Source: Paulinella micropora
Lineage: Eukaryota > Cercozoa > Imbricatea > Euglyphida
Direction of reading: 5' to 3'
Length of the DNA: 62,073 bases
Assembly: GCA_009731375.1 (NCBI GenBank)
Contig: BJOX01000190.1
Span: forward strand, 1 to 62,073
In this document: piece after piece, positions 1-10,811 of the stretch
How the letters are laid out: each line of letters opens with the position of its first letter
Position numbering within the stretch: the stretch's first letter is position 1
Notes under the pieces: generated by a model
Seen by the model: the letters and a program-made list of their open reading frames with translations, nothing else
The model's database searches: none
What the model was told of the DNA's origin: nothing
Translations under genes and position numbers: made by a program

Positions 1-935
1 TTCAGTGTGGTTGGCAGGATAAGGTGCTGTGCTACATAACCGGCAAAGAGTTCAAGGCGCACCAAAGCAAGCAGGGGGGGTTTACAATCCCCGAGCGCCA
101 CGCTACCCTCGTCGAGGATTGGCTGCAGTGGCACAACAAGGGCACCATGGTGAAGGAGAGCGTCACCGCACGCTTCCACGGGTAAGCCCTTTACCTTCAT
201 ATCTATATACATACTTACGTATATACACATACATACTTACACACACATACATAGGTTTCGCATGAAGGCAGCTGCCGTCGAGGACATCGACCACAATGTT
301 AGGTTCATCGATTGGGAAGGAGAAGAGTCCAACGATTACGAGCTCTCTCATGTCATGCAAGTGCCTGAGGTCCTTCAACAGGACGCACCTGGAGGTGGTG
401 ATGCGCGACGAAGACGAGCCCTACCGCGCGGAGGACCCAGAAGCCCCTCCAGCGGAAGTCAACCGTCATCCCTCCCTCCTTGTTTTGTTGTTGCTTCTGC
501 CTGTACTAATATTTTGCTGTGTGTGTGTTAGGTATGTTGCCACCACCCGTGCCACGTGGTCGCAAGCCCCGCGGGGCAAAGAAAGCCGAAGCGAAATGCT
601 ATCATGTCTGCCATGGCTGCAAAGAGAAAATGTTTGAAGCTAGCTTGCAGCAGCGCCAGCTGGTTATTCGTAGCTCTGTGCGTGCTAGCCTCAGTCGCAG
701 TGCAAGCTTGGAGAGAGATGAAATGAGTTCGCCTCTGCAAAATTCTCATTTAGAGCAAAACGAGCATGAGGGTGAGGTGATTGGTGAGGTGATGGGTGAG
801 CAAGAGCAGCCTGATGAGCCTGCCGGGGTGAAGCGCGCTCGTCGCAGTGAGGGGAAGAGCGGTAAGGAAGAGCGAGAGGTTCCAAGTGATGACGAGCATT
901 CCTTCGACAGCAACAGCAGCCGCATCATCTCGTAA
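1..935 (+). CDS. 3' part of an unrecognised multi-exon gene
   Basis: Three exons can be joined in phase: 1-181 (open from the window edge, codons from position 3), 255-394 and 532-935, ending in TAA. Introns are GT-AG: a GTAAGC donor at 182, an acceptor after CATAG at 254, and a 137-nt second intron with a TACTAAT branch-like motif upstream of its TTAG acceptor. The first two exons give a mixed, folded-looking sequence containing FIDWEGEESND. The third is Lys/Arg/Glu-rich and probably disordered, with a small CHGC motif near its start. I recognise no family. The end of exon 2 is the weakest point, because a different reading frame across 395-480 also looks coding (VVMRDEDEPYRAEDPEAPP), so an indel or another splice form is possible. 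The TAA stop overlaps a good GTAAGT donor at 931, so a further exon downstream cannot be excluded. Confidence 0.5.
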
Positions 936-1297
936 GTGTAAGTGTGCGAAAGTGTGAGTGATGTTTGAGTGATGTTTTATAAATGTTAATTCGTAATTGC
1001 TTCCTTGTCCTTAAACCGGCCAGTCGAACAGTGGGGCTGTTCCCTGGCCAACAATTTTGCTCTCGTGGTGGGTGGTGGTCGTACATGATCACCACCTACG
1101 GCAGGAGTTACAACAACAACAACAACAAACAAAAAAAAAAAAAAAAAAAAAAAATCCAAGTGACGGAAAAAAAAATCAAATAATAAAATATTTTTTTACA
1201 ATATTTAAATCTGTATTCATTACTTATATCCGGGCCGGAAATATTAATATTAATATTTTGAACTTCAACTTGAATTTGATAGTAATTTTTGAACTTA
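936..1297. other. AT-rich spacer with poly-A tract
   Basis: There is no supportable gene. The stretch contains a (CAA)n tract followed by a long A run near 1120-1155, then AT-rich sequence with repeated AATATT motifs near 1240-1260. Confidence 0.6.
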
Positions 1298-2660
1298 TCA
1301 CAATTTATTAAACTTAAACAAATCACACTGTTTCCACTGTGTGCTGTGATTGAGGTCAATATTAAAACCTAAATCTAGTGCCTCAATTTTGCATTGCTGA
1401 ACGTGCGACTTAAAGCGCGCATGATAAACAAATTTCTTTGCGCAGTAGTCGCACCTGTGATTATAGTTTTTGAAGTCGTAACCACGAGCTCTGAGCTCAT
1501 GAACGCGGTATGTAGTTTGCAGAAGCTCAAGCAGCCATGTTCTTCTGCGCGTGTTGCGCTTGAAGAACAAGTGAGAATGCATGAGATTCAGCAACTCGAG
1601 TGATTGGCAAATAAACCAGTACAAGGTACCCCACTTGGTCAAAAAAAATGGAACGTGATAGATAGTGAGATGAACGTATGGAGTAATCCAGTCTTCTGTG
1701 TAGAGAGTGGTGGGGCCGACATCTGCACGCAAAAGAATGCTACCATCCTCTCTTTTTACTTGCTTTTTGCGTCTACCCGTCCCATGTGCCTCCCATTTAT
1801 TTGTCCAAATAATAGGAGAAGTTGGGTCCCCGCCCACAAAATCCCAATCACAGGAGACGATATTTGGATGAGGTGTTTGCGCTTGAGGCGTACACATCTT
1901 CCGAAAAATATTTCTAGTCTCCTGACCCCACGCTTTAGCGTCAGCTTCAACAAAAAGAGTACGAGCATTAATTTTCAAAAACTGTGCCCACCAGGCGGCC
2001 CAGAATGTCTTAATTCTAGCCCAGCGGCCGGGAGCGATCAAATCGTGAAATGTAATGTCTTCGTCAAATACTGCCTGAAACAAAGTTCGCAAAGGCTGGC
2101 CTCTGTCCAACCCAAACCATTGCCATGAACCTTTACCACCTGATTCCAAACGAGGCTGATAAAAGCGAAAGCCGCTTATAGCAGGCCCCGAACGTCGTTT
2201 GTTTTTATTACTGACTATATCAGCAAATTCTTGCAAACGAGTTGATTGCTTATAGAAACGGTGACTGGAATCAATATGGATTCCTCATTTTGTTTCCGGC
2301 ACCCCGTCTATAACTTCACGAATCAGGTAGTCCACAAAGCGGCCGCAGATACGAAGCATCATATGCAGTAAGTCAGGTATATGTCTCTCTAGAGAGACAA
2401 ACCAGAAAAGAGATTTCTCATCTTTATATTTTTTCCCTTTCGTGTTCACGTCCTCTGACTTCCTGTTGATGTTCCATTCTAAGTCAAAGTTATGTCGTTC
2501 CGATTTGTGGCAAGTGCAGAGGTAGCAGAAATGGTTACCGCCTGCTGACTTGTGTGCACACACCGAAAGCAACCACTTCATATCGCCGGTCACGAACAAC
2601 TTGCACGGGTAGTGAATGCCGGTCTTGCCGGAAGTCCATAAAACTCGAACAGAAGTGTTC
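1298..2660 (-). pseudogene. Transposase-like C-terminal part with C2H2 finger, in-frame UGA
   Basis: The exon begins after a TTAG acceptor at 2661-2662 (minus strand) and reads through GDMKWLL, CYLCTC and PDLLHMMLRICGRF. It then meets a TGA at 2285-2287 and continues in the same frame to 1298. The reading frame on both sides of the TGA is clean, so the break is a single nonsense codon rather than loss of the gene. Near the C terminus is CDYCAKKFVYHARFKSHVQQC, a C2H2 zinc finger with a slightly long spacing, probably DNA binding. The middle part is rich in Trp and His and holds FVEADAKAW and VSCDWDFVGGD, which could contribute acidic catalytic residues; that is a guess. Confidence 0.5.
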
Positions 2661-2919
2661 CTAATTCATTCATTAAAGAAAAATTATTATTAATTGATTA
2701 ATACTGTCACTTCAAGTTGTTAAATTCATGTGACTTTAATTAATACTGTCAATACGACATGCTGGAAGGAACAAAAACTTAACATTAATTTATTGCATTC
2801 CATCCAACCTGACTCAGCAACGATTGAAAAGCTGCACAAGTTGGAGGAGAAAGAGTGCCTTGTTGTAATTGGGCTCCCTTTCTCGTCAAACTCTTAGTAA
2901 CAAGAAAGAGAGAGAGGGC

Positions 2920-2979
<60 letters not shown>

Positions 2980-2986
<7 letters not shown>

Positions 2987-3505
2987 CGTGCGTGATCTTT
3001 CAGGGAGCAGATCCTCGGAACACTTCGAGATGAGGAAGGGAAAGATGCCCTCCTGTGTTGTCGGGTGGGGTAAACCCGGAATTAAATTACGATTCTCATC
3101 TAGAGCAAAGCACTTCATAGCCCAGAGCACTGAGTTTAACCTTGCCCCCGTCTTTCGCCCGTCACCGCCAATCGCGAGGCATAGCTCCTTCGGATCTGCC
3201 TGTTTCTGCCGCCAACTAGCCTCCAACCACTCCATCAGTGCACTAACGTCGGCAGAGGCGGAAGTCCCTTCTCGGTTTAAATTGAGTTTGTACTTCTCGT
3301 CTACAACGGCGGTAAGGGCTTTTCTATCCTTGACAAGATCGTGACCGAACAGGAAGGGGTGTTTTGTAGCAGTGAGCAAGGTTTTGACTTGTTCGTCTGA
3401 GATGACGTTTGCGTCCATGTGGAGTAAAGTTTGAAAGGCAATGTCTTGTATCTCAGCAGCGGTAGGCTTTTTGTGGTAGTCTTTTACCATCTCTTTGTAG
3501 ATATC
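2980..3505 (-). pseudogene. Transposase-like middle exon
   Basis: The minus-strand open frame begins just after an in-frame stop and possible AG acceptor near 3506 and reads DDIYKEMVKDYHKKPTAAE onward to a segment with CLAIGGDGRKTGARLNSV and FPFLISKCSEDLL. It runs into a (CT)n tract (plus-strand GA repeat 2916-2985) that is better read as intron than protein. The GGDG motif before a hydrophobic strand resembles the first acidic block of DDE transposases, which fits the GDMKWL block in the next exon; this is inference. Between this exon and 2660 the frame cannot be followed with certainty. Confidence 0.45.
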
Positions 3506-3580
3506 ATCTTACACACGCCTCCTCCTCACTCATCTGATACTCTTCTGACACACACTGCCTAAACAAGCTAACTGCCTGAC

Positions 3581-4254
3581 CTACTCTTTCTTTCTCTGCC
3601 AGTCTGTGACTCTACTCGATGTCTCTGCGTCTTTCTTTCGAGTGCGTGGAACACGACAAACAATTACAGTATCATATTGTGTGTCATATTTATCGCAAAC
3701 AATCCCCTCATCCTCACCATCCAAGGCAGCATTCCATCTCACACGCACAGGCTGAGCATCAACAGTAGCAGAATCAGAAGCAGCAGTTGGATGAGCAGCA
3801 TGCCATGTAGAAATAGTTTTTGCACTAAGCAGGTTGAAAATGTTCTGTCTGGAGGGGGGATTTTGTGGATCAAAATCTATTCTAACGTTATAGAAAAGAG
3901 ACTGGGTCGGTGGACTCTTGGTTGTGGGCGGTGGCTCAAAAAAACAATTCCGGTTTCATGGCCATACGAAGGGTTTTCTTGCCTCTGTTCCTGTATAAAG
4001 TCCGCTTTGTCCAGCTGAATTTTTTTTTCTTGCCTCACTTCGTGACGAGTTGCCTGTTCAAATCTCTTTGAGTTTTTGTCCCCAGCCTTCCGAATGTCAA
4101 AACCGCGCTTGCGTTTCTTGTAAGGCATGGAAGGGCGCTCTCTCAACAAAATCGAAAACTTGTTAAAAATTGTCGATAGGGACGGTAAAAAATTGAGGTC
4201 TGCCCTGGCCCGGCCTGAACATTTTTTAGTGATTCCAGACCCAAAACTACTCAA
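3581..4254 (-). pseudogene. Transposase-like N-terminal part, frameshifted at A7 run
   Basis: The likely start is at MPYKKRKRGFDIRKAG, a basic, nuclear-localisation-like segment. The frame breaks at the seven-base A run at 3938-3944 (T run on the coding strand); after a one-base shift it continues cleanly through FDPQNPPSRQNIFNLL, VRVRWNAALDGEDEG and CRVPRTRKKDAET to a TAG at 3581-3583. A homopolymer break can be either real decay or a sequencing error. No family is recognised for this part alone. Confidence 0.45.
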
Positions 4255-4377
4255 ACTCCAGGAAACATCTCCTCCTGAACCAGGAAACCGTTTTCAAAAA
4301 GGTTTACAGATTTAGAAAGCTCGCATCTTAAACCACTGGGCACCAAATTTTCACACCACTGATCATATAGGCTCAGC

Positions 4378-6652
4378 ATGAGTTTCAGTACTCTAAGAGG
4401 CACAGACAAAAACAAAGGCAGTGTGACTGCAAAAAGACAATATGACGGGAGAACCCCGTTCAAGCAATTTCAGAGGGAAATAGTTTTGGCATTAGGGGCC
4501 AAAGGACTCAAGGGGGCACTAAAGACCCCTCAAGAACATATTAGGCTAGTGCATGAGAGTAATGTGAGTGCTCTACACAGCAAGGGGAAAACAGTTCCCA
4601 ACTACATGTGGAGGTGGGGAGAGAGAGCAGGAAAGCAATCAGCAAGAGGGAGAGGACAGATAGGGCTGAGAGAGGAGGAAGAGGAAGCTGAGTTAGACTC
4701 AGAGTCAGAGACAGATAAGGAAAACCTTACCTCTTATTTTACTGAGACAGAAAGACAGCCTACGTTAGGGGGAGATAGTGGTAAGAGGGAGCAAAAGAGA
4801 GAAGAAGAGCAGGTGGAGGAGAGGGGGAGAGTGAGTAGTCAGCTTTCACCTACTTATTCCACACCAAGAACGACAACAATCAAGACGAAGAGCAAGGAGC
4901 AAGTAGAGGACAAAGAGAAGGAAGATAGAATGATAGTAGCATATGAGGAGAGTTTGGAGCATGAGATGAAAAGACAGAGAGAGGAAGCTTTTTCGTTTGT
5001 GTTGGATAAGCTAGTAGGTAAAGCCAAGAGGAGTGTGGCAGATTTGGTGAGAGACACCTCACCAGACTTTGGTCAGAACTTGCACACTGTGTGGGCAAGA
5101 CTAACCAAAAGGTTTGGTAAGGTGAGTGAGGAAGATGTGCAAGATAAAATAAATGCGATGAATGCATGGACATTTGATGAGTGGTGTGATTATGCGCCGC
5201 AGTTTGATGCGTTTGTTGCGTTAGATGAAGAGCTAAAGGCAGTAGGCCATGAAACATCCCACAGAACAATGGAAACAATAATCACTTGCATTGCAAAACC
5301 CTGAGTATGCATCAGAGGGGGGTGGGAAAGGATTGGGGAGGATGGATGAGCACGCTGAAGATGAATAAGAAGCAGCACGCATGATCTTTTGAGGAATGGT
5401 GGGAGGAGTTGGAAGAAAGAGCATTGGAGATAGATAGGAACAAAGAGAGAGAGAACTTGCTGAAAAGATGAAGAAAGAAAAAGCACACGCAGGGAAAGAT
5501 GCCAACAAAAGAGAGGAAGGGCAGAGAGGTGTGTGTTTTGGGTTTCAAAGAGAGAGTGGATGCAAGTGGGGGGATGAGTGTCGTTTTGTTCATACAGAGG
5601 GGTCAGTCACTATGCGTAGTGTGCCTGGGGTGTGCTACATGTTTGAACAGTCAGGCAGCTGTGATAGATCTAACTGTAGGTTTAAACACACCACCACTAA
5701 TAAGAAAGGGGGAGGGAAAGGAACAGGAACGAGAAAGAAGACGTGGAAGAAAGGAGAGAAATGTTTCAACTGTAACATGGAGGGGCATGCGTTCTCCGCA
5801 TGTGAGAAGGAGTGCAGGATGTGTGGGGGTGAGCATAGACTGCATGAATGTGAAGAGAGGAAGAAGGCGAGAGAAGAGCCAGGTGAGAAGGAAGAACCGA
5901 GAGAGAAGGAAAAGAGAGCAAAAAGGGAACATGGAAAGTTTGGTAGGGGGAGTAAGTCACACACTTCTGACACAGATAGGGGGAGTGAGTCAGACACAGA
6001 TGAGGAAGGTGAGAAGGTGAAAGCATTAAAAAGGACGGTGAGATTTTTGACAGGGCGAGACAGAGCAGGCATGGTAAAGGAGAAGGCCCACATGGGCAAA
6101 GTGATGGTAGTACAAGAGAGAGAGGTCTATCGTAAATGTGAGGGGCGAGTGTCAGGTGAGCAGCAATGTTTTGTGTGCACTGATGACATGGAGAGTGAGA
6201 ATGTGTTGTTGCGAGAGGCAGCGTATGGTCTGTTCAGAGGGCGATTTTGCGATATGCACACAGATCAGGAAAGAGAGAGTGAGAAGGAAACCCCAGTGAT
6301 GGGGGAGCAAAATGAAGATAGCACACTCAAACCGTTAGTTGAAAAGAAGAAGAAAGAGAAGGAGAAGCGCCCCAAGCGCAAGAGTAAAAAGAAGAAAGGA
6401 AAAGAAAGGAATGCAAAGAACAGGTGGGGCCCAGTCGAGGGGCAAAGCTACGCTCCAAGGGCGGAGGATCGAAGGAGCGTGGAGAAGGTCAACGACTCGC
6501 AAGGGCGCGGCCGGGGTGCAGACGGCGATCAAGACAGTGACTCGGACCCAGAGTGGCGATTGGTGGCCCGGCGTGCGACGCACAAGTGGTTCTACGACCC
6601 GGGCGGAGAATTCCAGCGGCTGCGCATGGACGGCTGTGAGCAGGGGAGCTAA
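4378..6652 (+). pseudogene. gag: Retrotransposon Gag relic with CCCH and CCHC zinc fingers
   Basis: The first open part (4378-5304) starts at an ATG and has a short basic N terminus, a Glu/Lys-rich middle, and a helical segment with LHTVWARLTKRFGKV and FDEWCDYAPQFDAF that resembles a Gag capsid domain. Between 5290 and 5468 the frame is broken by at least two shifts; SFEEWWEELEERALEIDRN is in one frame and LQNPEYASEGGG in another. The second open part (5468-6652) carries two CCCH-type fingers (CFGFQRESGCKWGDECRFVH and CYMFEQSGSCDRSNCRFKH), then a zinc knuckle CFNCNMEGHAFSAC, then long charged low-complexity sequence. These are nucleic-acid-binding modules of a Gag nucleocapsid. No pol follows before the next element at 7084, so this is a relic. 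The family is undetermined. Confidence 0.65.
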
Positions 6653-7083
6653 GGGACAAGGCGACTTCAAGGATGCAAGGGAGCGGGGGAGCGCGAGTAT
6701 GGACGGCGCTACAACTGTGACATTTTTACGCTCTATCATAAGTCTAGTTTTTGAGCGTGACTATAAAGTTAGTAACTATAGAGTTAGTGCATATAGTTGT
6801 TATTATAGTACGGCTCCGTTAATTTCTGAATAGTGCTACAAATATTTACCACTATATGTGCGAGGTTAGTAGCATAATGTAGATGGGGCCGTTATTCCTA
6901 AATAGGGGGAGCAATTGATAATTTATTAATAATAGTATTTAGTCATACAGGCCCACACCAAGGACAATTTCCTATTTTACCTATATCACTCTAAGTGTAA
7001 CGGTGAATTTAAGCTTTGGCGGTCTGGGGTTGGGGCACTTAGTGACGTGTCAGAAATTATTCAAATATCTCAGTAAAAGTAAA
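6653..7083. other. Non-coding stretch before gypsy element
   Basis: This stretch has many stops and no coding sequence that I can support. A short repeated GTTAGT motif and the phrase TTTTGAGCGTGAC occur near 6740-6790. It may be the 3' end of the Gag relic's own element. Confidence 0.4.
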
Positions 7084-7087
7084 GTTC

Positions 7088-7325
7088 TGTAGGCATCACC
7101 CCCCGGATAGCCGGTAAAAAAGTACCTTTTCCTGGTGACAGGTGCACCAGCTTGTTTTTCAGTATTATTTGTCCGGATTGGACCTGATGCCATTTTATTC
7201 CTGGTCTGTTGCCGTTTTCCTTTTTGGCTTCACTGAGCTAATACAACGAGACATCATTCTCATTCTTGAGGACTGTGTTTGGTTGTATTACCGACTTTTT
7301 ACGAGCTATCGTTGGGGGCATTACA
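7088..7325 (+). repeat. 5' LTR of gypsy element
   Basis: The 238-bp LTR begins TGTAGGCATCACCCC and ends GGGGGCATTACA. It matches 17462-17701 almost base for base. Differences are one extra A near 7118, one fewer T near 7178, and CTTTTTGGC instead of CTTTTTTTAGC near 7220. Confidence 0.95.
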
Positions 7326-7327
7326 TT

Positions 7328-7345
7328 TGGAGTCCACATCACTAG
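7328..7345 (+). promoter_or_regulatory. Primer-binding site
   Basis: TGGAGTCCACATCACTAG starts two bases after the 5' LTR. A PBS beginning TGG pairs with the CCA end of a tRNA. The tRNA cannot be named without a genome tRNA set. Confidence 0.7.
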
Positions 7346-8111
7346 GGTGATTTCTTTCTGCTTTGCCACACAGGCAACAGAGTGAATTTTCACTGACCTG
7401 TCTCACACGGGGACGTCAGACGAAAACAAATACTCCAACACAGCTCCCTCATAACTCTTTCACAAAACAAATAATTTGATTGGTCTCAAGCAGGTGTCTC
7501 GTACCCTCTAGCCCAATCAGTATCTGTGTGCTCACAAGGAGACATCAGATACAAACTCTCTGTCGTTCTTGCTGTTCTCACACAGAGACCAAGAAGAAGG
7601 AGGTGGACAGAAGAGTGAAGGAACACACACAAAACACAAACAAGCATAGGGACAGGAGCACAACACTCTACCCTTCTAGTTTGTGCATTTATCTGCATTA
7701 TCTCACACATACGTCAGAGTATTTTTGCAAATCTCTGATCGTTTTCTAAAGGTAGGTCTGAGAACCTATCCGACCGACTGTCGACTTCTCAAGGAGAGCT
7801 TTTCTAGCTTCTCTATTACTATCTGTGTGTAGGTCCAAGTGCCTCATACTAGATACAATATAGAAAAGAAGGAGGAGAAAGTAATCTGAGTAAGGAGAAC
7901 AAGAAATCGGAGAAAGTCTCAAAGACTATTTTTCTCAAACAAAAACAAACATACAAACAGTGTTTCATAGAGGACAGGGAATCTTATCCTACCCTCTCTA
8001 TTAGTTTCTCTCTTCACTAGTCAATCGACTGAAGGAGGAACAGAACACAAACGAACAAAAACCAAACATAGGAGCTGACACTGTCCTCCTGTTGATCACT
8101 ACTACGACATC
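7346..8111 (+). other. Untranslated leader of gypsy element
   Basis: This is 766 bases of leader RNA with no long frame, rich in CACA and AGAGAA motifs. Packaging and dimerisation signals would be expected here, but I cannot point to one. Confidence 0.6.
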
Positions 8112-10805
8112 ATGTCGACAGAGACCGCCGAAGTGAGTGAATTCTCGGAGGCAGATCAAAGAAGAGAAGAAGAAGAAGCAGGAGGAGGAGGAGGAAGAGG
8201 ATTGAATGAAGGAGGAGGAGGAGGATTGAATGAAGGAGGAGGAGGAGATGAAGGAGTAGGAGGAGGAGTAGAAGAGGGCTGGGATGATGAAGGAAGATAT
8301 GGAGGAGACGAAGATGAAGGAGGATTTGAACAAGAAGAGACGGGAGGAGGAGGAGCATATGGTAATCCCTTACCACCTGCCTACACGGGAGGAGGAGGAC
8401 GAAAAATGATCGACTTGATTCATAGTGATGGAGAGGAGATCACAGTGGAGGAACAACAGTGGGTGCAAGACCACTATGACCTCACTAAAAAAGAGTTTGA
8501 TAACAAGATGGGGGTAGAGAAGGATACCTATGTGTGGATCCCTCAGGATCAAAGAAGAGAGAAAAGTCGTGCTAAAAAGGATGTCTATATCCTATTATCA
8601 AACACAGCACAGCTCCTCGGCAAACTGGTCTCTGATCCAGAAGAGAGAAAGAAGATACAGCATATCAAGTTTGGGGACACACACACCCACCTTGAATTAC
8701 TCGATGCTATCTTTGGGGTGTACACTCAAACCCTGATTTGGGAACGTACATACGGCCCACGATGTGAGGGTTACCTCCAGTACACAAACCCAAGAGCAAC
8801 GGCCAGATTCCTCGCGACTGGTCAGGAGGCAGTCGATGTAACAAAAATGAAGACCAATCTGGGTTCGAAAAACTCGAGTGGCATATTTCATTTTTTTACA
8901 ATGGAAATAAAGGCCTTGGAGGAGGGGAAGGCAGAGATGGAAAAAAGCATTAAGGCAGCAGGAGAAACTCATCCTGTGATTGATGAGTTAGAGAAGACCG
9001 ACAGAGTTCTGACCAAGATCAGACTGTTGATGGGTGCGTTACTGCACAAGGAGGCATGGAAGAGATGGATTCCTACCAAGGATCACTCTGTCCTTAAATC
9101 ACTTAGTAACGCACCACCGGTCGCCAACAAAGCAGGTGTTGACCAATATGTGGAGAAATATAATTTTCTCAGATCTGCTTCTGAATTGGTGGCCTTTATC
9201 ACTCATGCTCAAAAGCTGGTGATATCTGAGAAGAAGAAGGCGAAAGAGAATGAGGAGTTCGAGAAGACGATGAGACTGGAAAGAATGAAAGCAAAAGTGA
9301 GTGGTGCAAAGACACACCCTCCGACATATTTGACCCCACCAGCTCCTGCCCCACCAGCCCCTGCACCCTCGGGCTCAACTACGGTGGTGGTCACAAACAC
9401 GGAGAAGAAGGACAGACAGAACATCATAAATGCCTTCAAGGGGAAGAAAGGAGGAGTGGCAAGTCTCATGCTATATGCCAAGACGAGCTCAGACAAAGAC
9501 TCTGATGCTTCGCTTTTGAGCAAGCTCAAAGAGATCAATGCCTGCATGAAGGCTTTTCCTTGCGACGAAACGCAGGAATACGAGGCCCTTGTTACTGTTT
9601 TTGACCAATCTCTAGTCTCGGAGGGATTTGATCTGACACAGTACAAGTTTTTGAGAAAGAAGGAGGAGATTAAGAGAAACAATGCAACAGGCCTAGACGC
9701 TCAGTGTGAACTGGCGGTGGCCACACTCATTTCATATTTTCAATCTCATGGATACCAGCATCTCTGCACTGGTACTCTCATAGGATTTGAAATCTTTGAG
9801 ACAGTGGCGATGAGTTTGAGGAGTGCTGTTGGCTTGGCGGCGACCCTTACGGAGGTAGTTTCCTCCTATGGGCTATTCTATGGCCGCAAGTCGATCATCC
9901 TCTATTTCTTTTCGGCGTTACACACAGTTAACCCGAGTAAGCTTACTCAGCTCATACAACAATGCTCGACGTTTAGCTCAGTGAAGTCCAAGAACTTCCT
10001 CGAGACACACGTGTTCGAAAATACGGTTCAAAGCGTTGCTCCGTCAGCACTGTTTCAAGAAGTGATGAGTGCATGCTCAAACATGGACTCGCTCACGGAG
10101 GCACATACGGCACAGGCAGGCGGTGTACCTGTTGGCGCACAAGCCACGTACACAAACAGAGTTGCCGGTTGGAAGAGACAGAGAGAGCCAGACCTGAAGA
10201 CCGCATGTTGGAGGTGGTTCGCGGGCTTGCAGTGTAAGGCACAGATGGAGAACAGAGACTGCTCTTTCAATCATGATAGGCAGAACCCAACAGCAAGGGC
10301 AAATTTTCTGAGCAGGACGGAAGGCAAGGAACCGGGCCTTTTCAATATGCTTCAGATTGCCGCTGTGAACGAAGGTTGGTATGCCAATATGTGTGATGAT
10401 GAGGAGTTACGAGAGGCAATCATTACCTACATGAAGAGGATGAAGGAGAAGAAGGAGGAAAGGGAGAGACAAAAGAACTTAAAGGCCTCTCAAAGAGGAC
10501 GAGAAGGAGGAGCAGGAGGAGGAGGAGGAGGAGGAGGAGGAGGAGGACGAGGACGAGGAACATGGAGAGGAGCCTCGAGGTGGCAGGGAACCCCTCAGAG
10601 AGGAAGAGGAGGAGGTCGGGGATATACCCCTTATGGAGGGAGAGCTGTTCGAGCTCCAGCCCCCCCACCCAGAGGAGGAGGAGGCTCGTGGGCAAGCTCC
10701 AACCCAAATTTCGGTCGAGCTCAGGCCTACAACACTGCCTCGGAGACCGATACGTCATCCTACCCGGACACTACTCAAGGTAATCGTTTCGAGGTGGTGG
10801 AATGA
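8112..10805 (+). CDS. gag: Gag polyprotein of gypsy element
   Basis: The 897-residue frame starts at the first ATG after the leader (CATCATGTCG) and ends in TGA. The first ~100 residues are Gly/Glu-rich low complexity. Residues ~120-330 and ~440-690 are mostly helical and presumably form matrix/capsid. Residues 395-425 are Pro/Ala-rich. At about 698-720 is CWRWFAGLQCKAQMENRDCSFNH, a CCCH-like zinc finger in place of the usual CCHC knuckle. Residues 797-880 are an RGG/Gly-Arg-rich RNA-binding tail. Gag forms the virus-like particle and binds the element RNA. Its length is about twice that of typical gypsy Gags. The next codons after the TGA are in the same frame as Pol. Confidence 0.88.
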   Translation: MSTETAEVSEFSEADQRREEEEAGGGGGRGLNEGGGGGLNEGGGGDEGVGGGVEEGWDDEGRYGGDEDEGGFEQEETGGGGAYGNPLPPAYTGGGGRKMIDLIHSDGEEITVEEQQWVQDHYDLTKKEFDNKMGVEKDTYVWIPQDQRREKSRAKKDVYILLSNTAQLLGKLVSDPEERKKIQHIKFGDTHTHLELLDAIFGVYTQTLIWERTYGPRCEGYLQYTNPRATARFLATGQEAVDVTKMKTNLGSKNSSGIFHFFTMEIKALEEGKAEMEKSIKAAGETHPVIDELEKTDRVLTKIRLLMGALLHKEAWKRWIPTKDHSVLKSLSNAPPVANKAGVDQYVEKYNFLRSASELVAFITHAQKLVISEKKKAKENEEFEKTMRLERMKAKVSGAKTHPPTYLTPPAPAPPAPAPSGSTTVVVTNTEKKDRQNIINAFKGKKGGVASLMLYAKTSSDKDSDASLLSKLKEINACMKAFPCDETQEYEALVTVFDQSLVSEGFDLTQYKFLRKKEEIKRNNATGLDAQCELAVATLISYFQSHGYQHLCTGTLIGFEIFETVAMSLRSAVGLAATLTEVVSSYGLFYGRKSIILYFFSALHTVNPSKLTQLIQQCSTFSSVKSKNFLETHVFENTVQSVAPSALFQEVMSACSNMDSLTEAHTAQAGGVPVGAQATYTNRVAGWKRQREPDLKTACWRWFAGLQCKAQMENRDCSFNHDRQNPTARANFLSRTEGKEPGLFNMLQIAAVNEGWYANMCDDEELREAIITYMKRMKEKKEERERQKNLKASQRGREGGAGGGGGGGGGGGRGRGTWRGASRWQGTPQRGRGGGRGYTPYGGRAVRAPAPPPRGGGGSWASSNPNFGRAQAYNTASETDTSSYPDTTQGNRFEVVE

Positions 10806-10811
10806 CTGGAG
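10803..10811 (+). promoter_or_regulatory. UGA stop between Gag and Pol, candidate readthrough site
   Basis: Gag ends TGA at 10803-10805, followed by CTGGAG. The reading frame continues without another stop into Pol; the first ATG in Pol lies far downstream, well inside conserved sequence. UGA followed by C is the leakiest stop context in eukaryotes, and gammaretroviruses use stop suppression to make Gag-Pol. A single-copy nonsense mutation is the alternative. Confidence 0.6.

Larger units (their letters stand above)
1298..4254 (-). mobile_element. Decayed DNA-transposon-like element (minus strand)
   Basis: Three stretches of minus-strand coding sequence follow each other in the order 4254-3581, 3505-2980 and 2660-1298 and look like one protein of about 750 residues. 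The central part carries a GDMKWLL segment followed by CYLCTC and, about 50 residues on, a PDLLHMMLRI segment. From memory this arrangement occurs in transposase-like proteins of eukaryotic repeats, but I cannot name the superfamily. The C terminus carries a C2H2 zinc finger. A frameshift and an in-frame stop break the protein, so this copy looks inactive. I could not find terminal inverted repeats or a target duplication. Confidence 0.5.

Noticed and set aside
10803-10805. UGA recoded as Trp throughout the genome
   Set aside because: The intact element's Pol also appears to end at UGA, and two in-frame UGA codons in mobile elements are too few to support recoding.
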